From contig JAESTI010000351.1 in assembly GCA_016763665.1 (NCBI GenBank), positions 1 through 6,845 of the forward strand: 6,845 nt of DNA, written 5' to 3'. Shown here in pieces: positions 1 to 6,631 of this stretch. Made by a program: the position numbers and the translations under genes. Source of the stretch: Bacteroidia bacterium (lineage in GTDB: Bacteria > Bacteroidota > Bacteroidia > Flavobacteriales > NORP286). The stretch's first letter is position 1. Each line of letters begins with the position of its first letter. Below the pieces are notes generated by a model. The model searched no databases, was not told the DNA's origin, and saw only the letters and a list, made by a program, of their open reading frames with translations.

Positions 1-1
1 A

Positions 2-1231
2 GCACATACCAATTGTGAGTTAGACGTATTATCAGAAGATAAAAGAGATGCCATATCCACTGTCTGTGACGAAATCTTAGATGGCAAACTGGATGACCAG
101 TTCCCCCTTGTTGTGTGGCAAACCGGTTCAGGTACTCAATCAAACATGAATGTAAATGAAGTTATTGCAAACAAAGCACATGTTAACCTTGGAGGTTCAT
201 TAACAGATGATGAAAAGAAGATACATCCAAACGATGACGTGAATAAATCGCAATCATCTAACGATACTTATCCGACAGCTATGCATATCGCTGCATACAA
301 GATGATCGTTGAAACTACGATCCCCGGAATAGAAAAACTAAGAGATACGCTAAAAGCAAAATCTGAGGAATATCAAAAAATAGTTAAGATCGGACGAACA
401 CATATGATGGATGCCACTCCACTAACACTTGGGCAAGAATTTTCAGGATATGCTTCTCAATTGGATCATGGTATAAGAGCATTGAAAAATACCTTAGACC
501 ATCTATCAGAAATAGCATTAGGAGGAACAGCAGTTGGAACAGGCATTAACACACCTCCAGGATATTCAGAACTGGTAGCAAAAAAAATTAGTGAATTTTC
601 AGGTTTGCCTCTTAAAACAGCCGAAAATAAATTTGAAGCACTTGCAGCACATGATGCTATTGTAGAAACTTCAGGAGCATTAAAAACAGTTGCGGTAAGC
701 TTAATGAAAGTGGCTAATGACATCCGTACTTTGGGGTCAGGTCCAAGATGTGGAATTGGTGAAATTATTCTTCCTGCTAATGAACCAGGATCATCAATAA
801 TGCCAGGCAAAGTAAACCCAACACAATGTGAAGCTATGACTATGGTTTGTGCACAGGTTATCGGTAATGATGTGGCTATAAATGTAGGTGGAGCTTCCGG
901 GCATTATGAATTAAATGTATTTAAACCAATGATGGCATTTAACATATTAATGTCTGCACGCCTTATCGGAGATGCCTGTATATCATTTAATGATAATTGT
1001 GCTTTTGGAATTGAGCCCAACCATGAACAAATCAAGGAGAATTTAGAAAACTCGCTAATGTTGGTAACTGCTTTGAACACACACATCGGTTATGACAAGT
1101 CATCAGAAATTGCAAAAAAAGCTTATAAAGAAAACACTACACTTAGAAAAGCTGCTTTGGAACTTGGTTATGTAACTGATGAAGAATTTACAGAATGGGT
1201 AGACCCAAGCAAGATGATCGGTTCACTTTAA
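2..1231 (+). CDS. fumC: Class II fumarate hydratase (fumarase C), 5' end missing
   Basis: This enzyme reversibly hydrates fumarate to L-malate in the TCA cycle; class II fumarases are cytosolic, iron-free homotetramers. The frame is open from base 2, so the gene begins outside the window; the GTG at 113 is an internal valine, not the start. 409 residues are visible. Against my recollection of E. coli FumC numbering they align with a constant offset of 54, so about 54 N-terminal residues are missing. Visible landmarks are [11 protein letters not shown] (residues 40-50), [14 protein letters not shown] from residue 75 (His equivalent to H129), GRTH with the catalytic-site His at residue 134 (H188), and the fumarase/aspartase signature [15 protein letters not shown] from residue 263, with the catalytic-loop Ser at 264 (S318). 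The C-terminus ends at MIGSL, a few residues shorter than the E. coli protein. The aspartase and argininosuccinate lyase relatives fit less well, because the similarity to FumC runs end to end. Confidence 0.96.
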   Translation, partial: AHTNCELDVLSEDKRDAISTVCDEILDGKLDDQFPLVVWQTGSGTQSNMNVNEVIANKAHVNLGGSLTDDEKKIHPNDDVNKSQSSNDTYPTAMHIAAYKMIVETTIPGIEKLRDTLKAKSEEYQKIVKIGRTHMMDATPLTLGQEFSGYASQLDHGIRALKNTLDHLSEIALGGTAVGTGINTPPGYSELVAKKISEFSGLPLKTAENKFEALAAHDAIVETSGALKTVAVSLMKVANDIRTLGSGPRCGIGEIILPANEPGSSIMPGKVNPTQCEAMTMVCAQVIGNDVAINVGGASGHYELNVFKPMMAFNILMSARLIGDACISFNDNCAFGIEPNHEQIKENLENSLMLVTALNTHIGYDKSSEIAKKAYKENTTLRKAALELGYVTDEEFTEWVDPSKMIGSL

Positions 1232-1246
1232 CTGAATTAGTGACTT

Positions 1247-1268
1247 TAAGGATGCAACCTTAGTTTAT
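1247..1268 (+). terminator. Weak possible terminator hairpin after fumC
   Basis: TAAGG (1247-1251) and CCTTA (1258-1262) can form a 5-bp stem with a 6-base loop, followed by GTTTATT. It lies 16 bases after the fumC stop, where a terminator is expected. The stem is short and the T-run is interrupted, so it may be chance. Confidence 0.25.
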
Positions 1269-1339
1269 TCGTCAATATCTTAATTTTAAGTAAGTATTGT
1301 TGGGGAGTTTTATATATAACCAAAATAATCATTTCACTC

Positions 1340-1370
1340 TTGATGTTTCCAAATATTTATCGTACCTTTG
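1340..1370 (+). promoter_or_regulatory. Bacteroidota sigma-A type promoter for the rplM operon
   Basis: TTG at 1340-1342 (-33 element) is followed after exactly 20 bases by TACCTTTG at 1363-1370, a perfect match to the TAnnTTTG -7 consensus described for Bacteroides and Flavobacterium. Transcription would start at about 1374-1379, giving an untranslated leader of some 50 bases before rplM. This is the best-formed promoter in the window and fits the expected strong expression of a ribosomal operon. Confidence 0.75.
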
Positions 1371-1395
1371 CTTTCCCATTTTTGAGGGGTAAAAG
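1371..1395 (+). promoter_or_regulatory. Possible leader hairpin ahead of rplM
   Basis: CTTTCCC (1371-1377) can pair with GGG plus AAAG in 1386-1395, leaving one or two bulged bases and a loop of about 8. It sits at or just after the predicted transcription start, so part of its 5' arm may not be transcribed. Ribosomal operons are often autoregulated through such leaders, but one sequence cannot show that this fold is conserved. Confidence 0.3.
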
Positions 1396-1426
1396 TTAAT
1401 TTTTAAAACAATCTAAGTTTTTGAAA

Positions 1427-1870
1427 GTGAGCGAGTTAAAATACAAAACGGTTTCGGCGAACAAACAAACAGTAACCAAAAATTGGGTACTAGTTGATGC
1501 AGAAGATAAGGTTTTAGGTAGATTATCATCAGAAATAGCAAAAATATTAAGAGGAAAGAACAAGCCTAATTTCACTCCTCATTTAGATTGTGGTGATAAT
1601 GTTATCGTAATTAATGCTGAAAAAATAAGACTTACCGGCAATAAGTGGGATAATAAAAAACACATTACCTATTCAGGCTACCAAGGCGGACAAAAAATAA
1701 AATCTTATAAAGAGATTTTGGATAAAGATGGCAGAAAAGTTGTAGAAATTTCCGTGAAAGGCATGTTGCCAAAGACCAAATTGGGAAGGGCCATTTACAG
1801 AAACCTGCATGTTTATACCGGAACAGAGCATCCTTATGAAGCTCAAAAACCAGTTAAATTAGATATTTAA
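1427..1870 (+). CDS. rplM: Large-subunit ribosomal protein L13 (uL13)
   Basis: L13 is an early-assembling 23S rRNA-binding protein of the 50S subunit. From the GTG at 1427 the product has 147 residues, near the usual length of about 142-150. Core motifs are LGRLSSEIAKILRGK (30-44), GDNVIVINAEKIRLTG (56-71) and the family signature region VKGMLPKTKLGRAIYRNL (110-127). The GTG start gives MSELKYKT, which lines up residue for residue with the MDTLSYKT-type N-terminus I recall for Bacteroidota L13. A TTG at 1421 would add two residues (MK). No in-frame ATG exists between the upstream stop at 1397-1399 and the gene body, so the start is non-ATG either way, unusual for so highly expressed a gene. 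AAA lies just before the GTG. It is first in an operon with rpsI, whose start is 20 bases after the stop. Confidence 0.95.
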   Translation: MSELKYKTVSANKQTVTKNWVLVDAEDKVLGRLSSEIAKILRGKNKPNFTPHLDCGDNVIVINAEKIRLTGNKWDNKKHITYSGYQGGQKIKSYKEILDKDGRKVVEISVKGMLPKTKLGRAIYRNLHVYTGTEHPYEAQKPVKLDI

Positions 1871-1889
1871 TAATCAAAATATTTTATAG

Positions 1890-2276
1890 ATGCAAAGCAC
1901 GAACGCTATAGGAAGAAGAAAAACTTCAGTTGCAAGAATTTATTTAACTAAAGGAAAAGGCAACGTAACAATTAATAGTAAGGGATTAGAAAGCTATTTT
2001 ACAACAGCACAGCTACAAAGAGTAGTAAAAGAGCCATTCACAGTTACTGAAACACAAGACCAATTTGATATCAAAATCAATGTTGAGGGTGGAGGAATCA
2101 CTGGCCAGGCTGAAGCAATTAGGTTAGCAATTTCAAGAGCTTTGATTAAGATCAATGAGGAAAATAAAACATCATTGAGGCAAAAAGGATTTTTAACCAG
2201 AGATCCTAGAATGGTTGAAAGAAAAAAACCCGGATTGAAGAAAGCCAGAAAAAGCTCTCAATTTAGTAAACGATAA
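1890..2276 (+). CDS. rpsI: Small-subunit ribosomal protein S9 (uS9)
   Basis: S9 sits in the head of the 30S subunit, and its C-terminal tail reaches the P-site tRNA. The 128-residue product is complete and of normal length. It opens with the typical GRRKTSVARIYL (8-19), carries the S9 signature GGGITGQAEAIRLAISRAL (67-85), then the basic stretch RDPRMVERKKPGLKKARK (104-121), and ends in the invariant SKR whose final Arg contacts tRNA. The ATG at 1890 follows TTTTATAG with no Shine-Dalgarno sequence. Pairing with rplM immediately upstream is the near-universal arrangement for these two genes. rpsB follows after 33 AT-rich bases. Confidence 0.97.
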   Translation: MQSTNAIGRRKTSVARIYLTKGKGNVTINSKGLESYFTTAQLQRVVKEPFTVTETQDQFDIKINVEGGGITGQAEAIRLAISRALIKINEENKTSLRQKGFLTRDPRMVERKKPGLKKARKSSQFSKR

Positions 2277-2309
2277 TTTTCAAAATTATAAACCAACAAA
2301 AAGTATAAT

Positions 2310-3263
2310 ATGGTACAAGCTGATTATAAAGAATTATTGGAAGCAGGAGTTCACTTTGGACATCTTAAGAGAAAATGGGATCCGCACATGTCTCCTTACA
2401 TTTTCATGGAGAAAAACGGTATCCACATTATTGATTTAAACAAGTCAAAAAGAAAACTAGATGAAGCAACTGCAGCACCTAAGCAAATTGCAAAATCAGG
2501 AAAGAAAATACTTTTTGTTGCTACAAAAAAACAAGCCAAATCTATAGTGGAAGAAGAAGCCAAAAAGGTAAACATGCCTTTTGTTACTGAAAGATGGCTT
2601 GGAGGTATGTTGACCAACTTTGCGACTGTAAGAAAGTCCATCAAGAAAATGAACAATATTGATAAATTGATGGCAGATGAAGCAACTTTCGAAAACATTG
2701 CAAAAAAAGAAAAACTTATACTTACACGAGAAAGAACAAAATTAGAGAAATTGCTTGGTGGATTTGCACAACTTAACAGGCTTCCTGCAGCATTATTTAT
2801 TGTTGACATTAAAAGAGAACACATTGCAGTATTAGAAGCCTTAAAGCTAAACATTCCAACTTTTGCAATGGTGGATACCAATTCTGACCCTAGAAAAGTA
2901 GATTTCGCTATCCCATCAAATGATGATGCGGCTAAATCTATTTCCTACATTACTGGAAAAGTTACCGATGCTATTGCCGAAGGATTAGGCGAAAGGAAAC
3001 AAGACAAAGAATTATTAGAAAAAGAATTATTAGACGCTAAGGAAAAAGAAGAAGAAGAAAAAATAGAAGTAACAGAAGATTCTGTTGAAGCAACTACTGA
3101 TCATGAAATTGAGGCAAAACAAGAAGATGTAGTGGCAGAAACTCAGGAGAAGAAAGAAAAGAAAAAAGCAGATACCAAAGGCTCAAAAAAAGTAAAAGCT
3201 GACTCAACAAAAAAGAAATCTGCTAAAGCAAAAACTACTAAGAAAGAAAAAGAATCTGTCTAA
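2310..3263 (+). CDS. rpsB: Small-subunit ribosomal protein S2 (uS2) with long charged C-terminal tail
   Basis: S2 is a late-assembling 30S protein on the solvent side, near S1 and the mRNA exit region in bacteria that have S1. The core, residues 1-229, is canonical: EAGVHFGHLKRKWDPHMSPYI (from residue 11, split here as EAGVHFGHLK then RKWDPHMSPYI), ERWLGGMLTNF (94-104) and the S2 signature PAALFIVDIKREHIAVLEA (159-177), ending in the AIAEGLGERK helix. The protein runs to 317 residues against 241 in E. coli. The extra 88 or so residues have two parts: Glu-rich, probably helical (231-281), then Lys/Ala/Ser/Thr-rich (282-317, KKADTKGSKKVKAD and similar). The tail DNA is purine-rich with GAA-type runs, so it could change length easily. 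The extension is in frame with a normal stop, so it is not a frameshift product. tsf begins 21 bases later, with the usual rpsB-tsf linkage. Confidence 0.96.
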   Translation: MVQADYKELLEAGVHFGHLKRKWDPHMSPYIFMEKNGIHIIDLNKSKRKLDEATAAPKQIAKSGKKILFVATKKQAKSIVEEEAKKVNMPFVTERWLGGMLTNFATVRKSIKKMNNIDKLMADEATFENIAKKEKLILTRERTKLEKLLGGFAQLNRLPAALFIVDIKREHIAVLEALKLNIPTFAMVDTNSDPRKVDFAIPSNDDAAKSISYITGKVTDAIAEGLGERKQDKELLEKELLDAKEKEEEEKIEVTEDSVEATTDHEIEAKQEDVVAETQEKKEKKKADTKGSKKVKADSTKKKSAKAKTTKKEKESV

Positions 3264-3284
3264 TATTATAATACAAAGAGAATA

Positions 3285-4126
3285 ATGGAAGATACCATGA
3301 CCAAAATAAGCGCAGCTGAAGTTAATAACTTGAGAAAGCAAACAGGGGCTGGCTTGATGGATTGTAAAAATGCTTTAGTCGAAGCCAATGGCGATTTTGA
3401 AGAAGCCACGGTAATTTTAAGGAAACAAGGGCAAAAAATAGCTGCCAACAGAGCAGGCAAAGCAGCAAGTGAAGGTGTTATTATTGCTAAAACTACTGCT
3501 GATGGCAAGAAAGGTGTAATGATCGAGTTGAATTGCGAAACTGACTTTGTTGCAAAAAACGAAGAGTTTATCAACTTTGTAAATTCAATTGCCGATGTAT
3601 CTCTATCTCAAAACGCAGAAAATCTTGATGCAGCTAAGGCTTTGCATATTGATGGGCTTTCAATTGAAGAACGCTTAAATGAGCAAATGAGTAGATCGGT
3701 GAAAAAATTGAATTTTCTTATTTTGAATCACTAGAAGGAGAAAAAGTTATAAGCTATATTCACCCAGGCTCTAAACTTGCAGTTCTTATTGCATTTAGTG
3801 CTCCCTCTATTGATGATGAAACCAGTAAGGATGTAGCTATGCAAATTGCAGCTATGAATCCAATTGCAATTGATGAAGATGGAATAGATCAGGCAACCAT
3901 TGACAGGGAAAAAGAAATTTTCATGGATCAGATCAAGCAAGAAGGTAAACCTGAAGAAATTGCTGAAAAAATTGCTTTAGGAAAATTGAACAAGTTCTTT
4001 AAAGAGAATACATTGATCCATCAGCAATTTGTCAAAGATAATTCAAAAACTATCAGCCAAGTATTGGCAGAGGTTGACAAAGAACTAAAAGTTACAGGAT
4101 TCAAACGAAAATCTATAGGAAGCTAA
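3285..4126 (+). CDS. tsf: Elongation factor Ts, reading frame broken by an apparent 1-base deletion
   Basis: EF-Ts is the guanine-nucleotide exchange factor that recycles EF-Tu-GDP. The first frame (3285 to the stop at 3732-3734) encodes the N-terminal UBA-like domain with LRKQTGAGLMDCKNAL (16-31) and the EF-Tu-contacting ELNCETDFVAKN (81-92). The second frame, open from 3695 to 4126, continues the same protein with IGEKIEFSYFESLEGEKV, YIHPGSKLAVL, then AMNPIAI and the C-terminal KFFKENTLIHQQFVKD. Joined, they give about 280 residues, the normal family length. The frame moves by -1, and adding one base near 3694 would read MSR-IGEKIE, as in relatives. The start is ATG 3285 or ATG 3297: MTKISAAEVN from 3297 matches the family N-terminus better, while 3285 has the more A-rich leader. 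If the deletion is real, the gene makes a truncated 149-residue product. It is last in the rplM-rpsI-rpsB-tsf operon, before a strong terminator. Confidence 0.93.
3693..3697 (+). other. Frameshift point within tsf
   Basis: The upstream frame reads ATG AGT AGA TCG GTG, while the family-like downstream frame reads ATC GGT GAA AAA ATT GAA from 3695. The downstream frame has a TAG stop at 3692-3694, so the change must fall between there and about 3700. Placing one missing A after AGA restores M-S-R-I-G-E-K-I-E without a gap. No slippery heptamer of the X XXY YYZ type covers this point. Confidence 0.85.
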
Positions 4127-4132
4127 GTGATT

Positions 4133-4162
4133 AAAGAGAGAACATTGTTTCTCTCTTTTTTT
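4133..4162 (+). terminator. Intrinsic terminator after tsf
   Basis: AAAGAGAGAA (4133-4142) and TTCTCTCTTT (4149-4158) form a perfect 10-bp stem with a 6-base loop (CATTGT). The 3' arm runs straight into T residues, giving a T-run of seven at 4156-4162. It lies 6 bases after the tsf stop. It should end the rplM-tsf transcript, separating it at least partly from pyrH. Confidence 0.85.
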
Positions 4163-4193
4163 ATGCCATTTTTTTTAAATTATATTACTTTTA
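4162..4193 (+). promoter_or_regulatory. Candidate pyrH promoter
   Basis: TATG at 4162-4165 (one change from TTTG) is followed after 20 bases by TACTTTTA at 4186-4193 (TAnnTTTG with A in the last place). The spacing is right and both elements are imperfect. The position directly after the tsf terminator and 27 bases before the pyrH start is where a promoter would be needed. Confidence 0.45.
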
Positions 4194-4220
4194 CACACAA
4201 TTCCCTAATCCATAAATCAA

Positions 4221-4928
4221 ATGAAATACAAAAGGATATTACTTAAATTAAGTGGTGAATCCCTAATGGGTGAAAAGGATTTTGGTATTGATTACTCAGT
4301 AGTATCCAGATATGCCAGCGACATCAAGGAAGTAGTAGATAAAGAAGTAGAAGTTGCTATTGTAATTGGTGGTGGTAATATATATAGAGGTTTGGATTCA
4401 ACTAAAAGTGGAATTGACAGAGTTCAGGGTGATTACATGGGTATGCTGTCTACGATGATCAACAGTATGGCTCTTCAAAGTGCATTAGAACATCTTGGCA
4501 TCTATACACGTCTGATGTCAGCCATTAAAATGGAACAGATTTGCGAACCTTTTATTAGGAGAAGAGCTGTACGCCACTTAGAAAAAGGCAGGGTGGTAAT
4601 ATTTGGAGCAGGAACAGGTAACCCGTATTTCACAACAGATACTGCAGCATCTTTAAGGGCCATAGAGATTGAAGCTGATGTTATATTAAAAGGAACCAGA
4701 GTAGACGGTATTTATACTTCCGATCCAGAGAAAGTATCGGATGCCAGTAAATACGAAAATATTACTTTTTCAGAAGTATACGAAAAAGGGCTAAGTGTAA
4801 TGGACATGACAGCTTTTACTCTTTGCAACGAAAATAAATTACCCATTATAGTGTTTGACATAAACCAAAAGGGGAATTTTCTTAGAGTAGTCTCCGGTGA
4901 AAATGTTGGCACACTTGTAACTGATTAA
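4221..4928 (+). CDS. pyrH: Uridylate (UMP) kinase
   Basis: PyrH phosphorylates UMP to UDP with ATP, the entry to UTP and CTP synthesis; bacterial UMP kinases are hexamers of the amino-acid-kinase fold, unrelated to eukaryotic UMP/CMP kinases, and are allosterically controlled by GTP and UTP. The 235-residue product is complete (E. coli 241). Motifs in order are the phosphate-binding KLSGESLMG (9-17), [10 protein letters not shown] (48-57), [20 protein letters not shown] (71-90) at the UMP site and subunit interface, [16 protein letters not shown] (128-143), which holds the transferred phosphate, and [13 protein letters not shown] (157-169) near the nucleotide base. The ATG at 4221 follows CATAAATCAA, with no Shine-Dalgarno sequence. 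It sits between tsf and frr as in many bacteria, with 69 bases before frr. Confidence 0.97.
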   Translation: MKYKRILLKLSGESLMGEKDFGIDYSVVSRYASDIKEVVDKEVEVAIVIGGGNIYRGLDSTKSGIDRVQGDYMGMLSTMINSMALQSALEHLGIYTRLMSAIKMEQICEPFIRRRAVRHLEKGRVVIFGAGTGNPYFTTDTAASLRAIEIEADVILKGTRVDGIYTSDPEKVSDASKYENITFSEVYEKGLSVMDMTAFTLCNENKLPIIVFDINQKGNFLRVVSGENVGTLVTD

Positions 4929-4940
4929 AAACTGAAGAGT

Positions 4941-4996
4941 AATTTGATAATTTGATAATTTTTCAATCTTATAATCTTACAATCTTATAATTAAAA
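4941..4996 (+). repeat. Degenerate 8-base tandem repeats in the pyrH-frr gap
   Basis: Seven consecutive octamers from 4941 all start with AAT in the same phase: AATTTGAT (4941 and again 4949), AATTTTTC (4957), AATCTTAT (4965), AATCTTAC (4973), AATCTTAT (4981) and AATTAAAA (4989). They fill almost all of the 69-base gap, up to the base before the frr start codon. No promoter or terminator is evident here. Confidence 0.75.
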
Positions 4997-4997
4997 A

Positions 4998-5561
4998 ATG
5001 GAAGAAGATATTCAATTATGTTTGGAGGATTCAAAAGAATCAATGGATAAAGTAATTCAGCATACTGCTCAGGAATTATCTAAAATAAGGGCAGGGAAAG
5101 CATCCCCGGACATGTTAAATGGTGTTGAAGTTGATTACTACGGAACAAATACTCCATTAACCCAAGTTGGCAATATCAACACCCCTGATGCAAAGAACAT
5201 CATTATTCAACCCTGGGAAAAAGATCTGTTGAAACCAATTGAGCAGGCCATTATTGAAGCAAACCTTGGATTTAATCCTCAAAATAACGGTGAAACAATC
5301 AGGATAACAATTCCTCCATTAACAGAGGAAAGAAGAAGAGAATTTGTAAAAACAGCAAAAACAATTGCCGAAAACGGTAAAGTATCCATTAGGAACGCCA
5401 GAAAAGATGCCAATGATTTTATAAAAAACTTAAAAAATGACGGCATGAGTGAGGATCTGGCAAAAAATACTGAAGATACAGTTCAGGAAATAACCAATAC
5501 TTATATCAGTAAAATAGATGCTCAACTAAGTTCTAAGGAAGAAGATATTATGACCTTATAA
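4998..5561 (+). CDS. frr: Ribosome recycling factor
   Basis: RRF works with EF-G to split post-termination ribosomes into subunits so that they can start again. The 187-residue product is complete and of family length (E. coli 185). It shows KIRAGKASPDML (29-40) at the first long helix, EVDYYGTNTPLTQVGNI (44-60) entering domain II, PWEKDLLKPIEQAI (72-85), the family signature IPPLTEERRREFVK (105-118), and IRNARKDAND (131-140), which carries Arg132, equivalent to the Arg important for recycling in E. coli RRF. It ends KEEDIMTL, a typical RRF C-terminus. The ATG at 4998 follows an A-run rather than a Shine-Dalgarno sequence. It probably shares a transcript with pyrH, since no separate promoter is visible. 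Its stop lies 7 bases from that of the oppositely oriented next gene. Confidence 0.97.
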   Translation: MEEDIQLCLEDSKESMDKVIQHTAQELSKIRAGKASPDMLNGVEVDYYGTNTPLTQVGNINTPDAKNIIIQPWEKDLLKPIEQAIIEANLGFNPQNNGETIRITIPPLTEERRREFVKTAKTIAENGKVSIRNARKDANDFIKNLKNDGMSEDLAKNTEDTVQEITNTYISKIDAQLSSKEEDIMTL

Positions 5562-5568
5562 CGAAAGT

Positions 5569-6594
5569 CTACGCCCATACTTTTGTTCCTTCCGTACAAT
5601 TCCGGCAAATATCAATTTCCTTTCTGGATTTTAGTAGTGATGCCCTAAATTGATTGTACGCATCACTTTTCCATAACTTACCAAACCCTTCCGATTTTAA
5701 ATCCCCCAATTGATGATGTGCATCTTTATCAAAACAACATGGTACTACCTTGCCATCCCATGTTATGACACAGGAATGCCACATTTTCCAACATTCATTT
5801 AATAATTTATTTTTGAGATGATACTTTCCATTTCCGTTGAGTTTATATCTTGAAAATTCATCGATCGTAGGAATTAGGTCATTGCCATTCTCATAATCAT
5901 AAATTTGTGCTGTTTTAAACTTTACCTGATCCACACCTATTTCCTGAGCCAATTTCTTGATCTCTCCAACTTGATGCTCGTTGGGTCGCACGACAAGAAA
6001 CTGAAAAATAAGATGTGGGGTATTTGAGTTTGCTTTCCTTTTCGCCTTTATAATTTCTTTTGTTCCCCTCAATACTTTGTTCAAAGTGCCTCCTACCCTA
6101 TACTGTTCATAAACCTCCTGTGTAGTGCCGTCTATTGATATAATTAATCTATCCAATCCTGAAGCAACAGTCCTCTCTGCTATTTCTTTAGTCAAATAAT
6201 GGGCATTGGTAGATGTACAAGTATAAATACCTTTGCCAGAAACGTATTTGACCATGTCCAAAAAGTCAGGATTCAAATAAGGTTCACCTTGAAAATAAAA
6301 AGTCAGGTAAAGCAGATCCTTATATAATTGATCTATGGTTTCTTTTAAGAGATCCATTTTCAACATCCCTGTTGGCCTTGTAAACCGTCTCAACCCACTG
6401 GGACATTCAGGACATTGTAAATTACAGGAAGTGGTTGGCTCTATAGATACGCTAATAGGATTACCAGAATGGAAATTGCTTTTAAGTGATTTTGATACAT
6501 AATAACTACTCAGTAACCTAAGAGCATTGACTGTTCTTCTGACAGTTAATTTGCTTAGAAAATTGACATTGTCTTTTATTTGCACGGTATTCAT
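5569..6594 (-). CDS. Radical SAM protein with C-terminal SPASM-type domain, substrate unknown
   Basis: Radical SAM enzymes use a [4Fe-4S] cluster and S-adenosylmethionine to start radical chemistry; SPASM domains bind further clusters and occur in peptide- or protein-modifying and other members. Of the 341 residues, the first 45 or so are basic with a hydrophobic patch but no convincing signal peptide, so it is probably cytosolic. The cluster motif is CNLQCPEC (C57, C61, C64), followed by FQGEP (101-105, the GGEP-like SAM-binding motif) and IISIDGTTQEVYEQYR (151-166). The C-terminal domain has C268, C275, C286, C287, C330 and C333 around VITWDGKVVPCCFDKD (276-291), the usual SPASM pattern. 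The sequence looks like a protein I recall as conserved in Bacteroidota, without a known role. No precursor peptide, peptidase or transporter gene is seen beside it. The ATG at 6592-6594 follows CTGAAA; no clear promoter is visible on this strand. Confidence 0.9.
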   Translation of the reverse strand: MNTVQIKDNVNFLSKLTVRRTVNALRLLSSYYVSKSLKSNFHSGNPISVSIEPTTSCNLQCPECPSGLRRFTRPTGMLKMDLLKETIDQLYKDLLYLTFYFQGEPYLNPDFLDMVKYVSGKGIYTCTSTNAHYLTKEIAERTVASGLDRLIISIDGTTQEVYEQYRVGGTLNKVLRGTKEIIKAKRKANSNTPHLIFQFLVVRPNEHQVGEIKKLAQEIGVDQVKFKTAQIYDYENGNDLIPTIDEFSRYKLNGNGKYHLKNKLLNECWKMWHSCVITWDGKVVPCCFDKDAHHQLGDLKSEGFGKLWKSDAYNQFRASLLKSRKEIDICRNCTEGTKVWA

Positions 6595-6621
6595 TTTCAG
6601 TAACTACACTAATTAGCGCCT

Positions 6622-6629
6622 TAAATTTG
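6622..6629 (+). promoter_or_regulatory. Isolated -7-like box
   Basis: TAAATTTG matches TAnnTTTG exactly and points toward the lipoprotein gene, but no TTG lies 19-21 bases upstream. In AT-rich DNA such a match is easily due to chance. Confidence 0.2.
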
Positions 6630-6631
6630 AC

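Noticed and set aside
466..810. Minus-strand open frame inside fumC (and a smaller one at 904-1086)
   Set aside because: Both are antisense shadows of conserved fumarase coding sequence, with no family likeness.
1421..1423. TTG 1421 as the rplM start
   Set aside because: Possible, but GTG 1427 gives an N-terminus that aligns exactly with L13 relatives, and GTG is generally a better start codon than TTG; kept as the alternative.
2396..2881. Long open frame on the minus strand opposite rpsB (161 codons)
   Set aside because: It lies wholly within the strongly conserved S2 core; the protein is low-complexity (Ser/Phe/Leu-rich) antisense sequence with no recognisable domain or upstream signals.
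3266..3574. Minus-strand open frame opposite the 5' part of tsf, and another at 3731-3940
   Set aside because: Antisense to conserved EF-Ts sequence; the second covers the part of the gene past the frameshift, which is explained by EF-Ts in the + frame.
3701..3710. Programmed -1 ribosomal frameshift at the A-run GTG AAA AAA TTG
   Set aside because: Only six A are present, so the first codon would re-pair as GAA, not AAA. The family-like frame already begins upstream at 3695, which a slip here would not recover. A missing base near 3694 explains the data better.
3839..4126. Separate gene starting at ATG 3839
   Set aside because: The frame upstream of this ATG (3695-3838) encodes the missing middle of EF-Ts, so the ATG is an internal methionine of tsf.
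4941..4996. CRISPR array or origin-type iterons
   Set aside because: Units are 8 bases with no spacers, low in complexity and degenerate, and no cas or replication genes are nearby.
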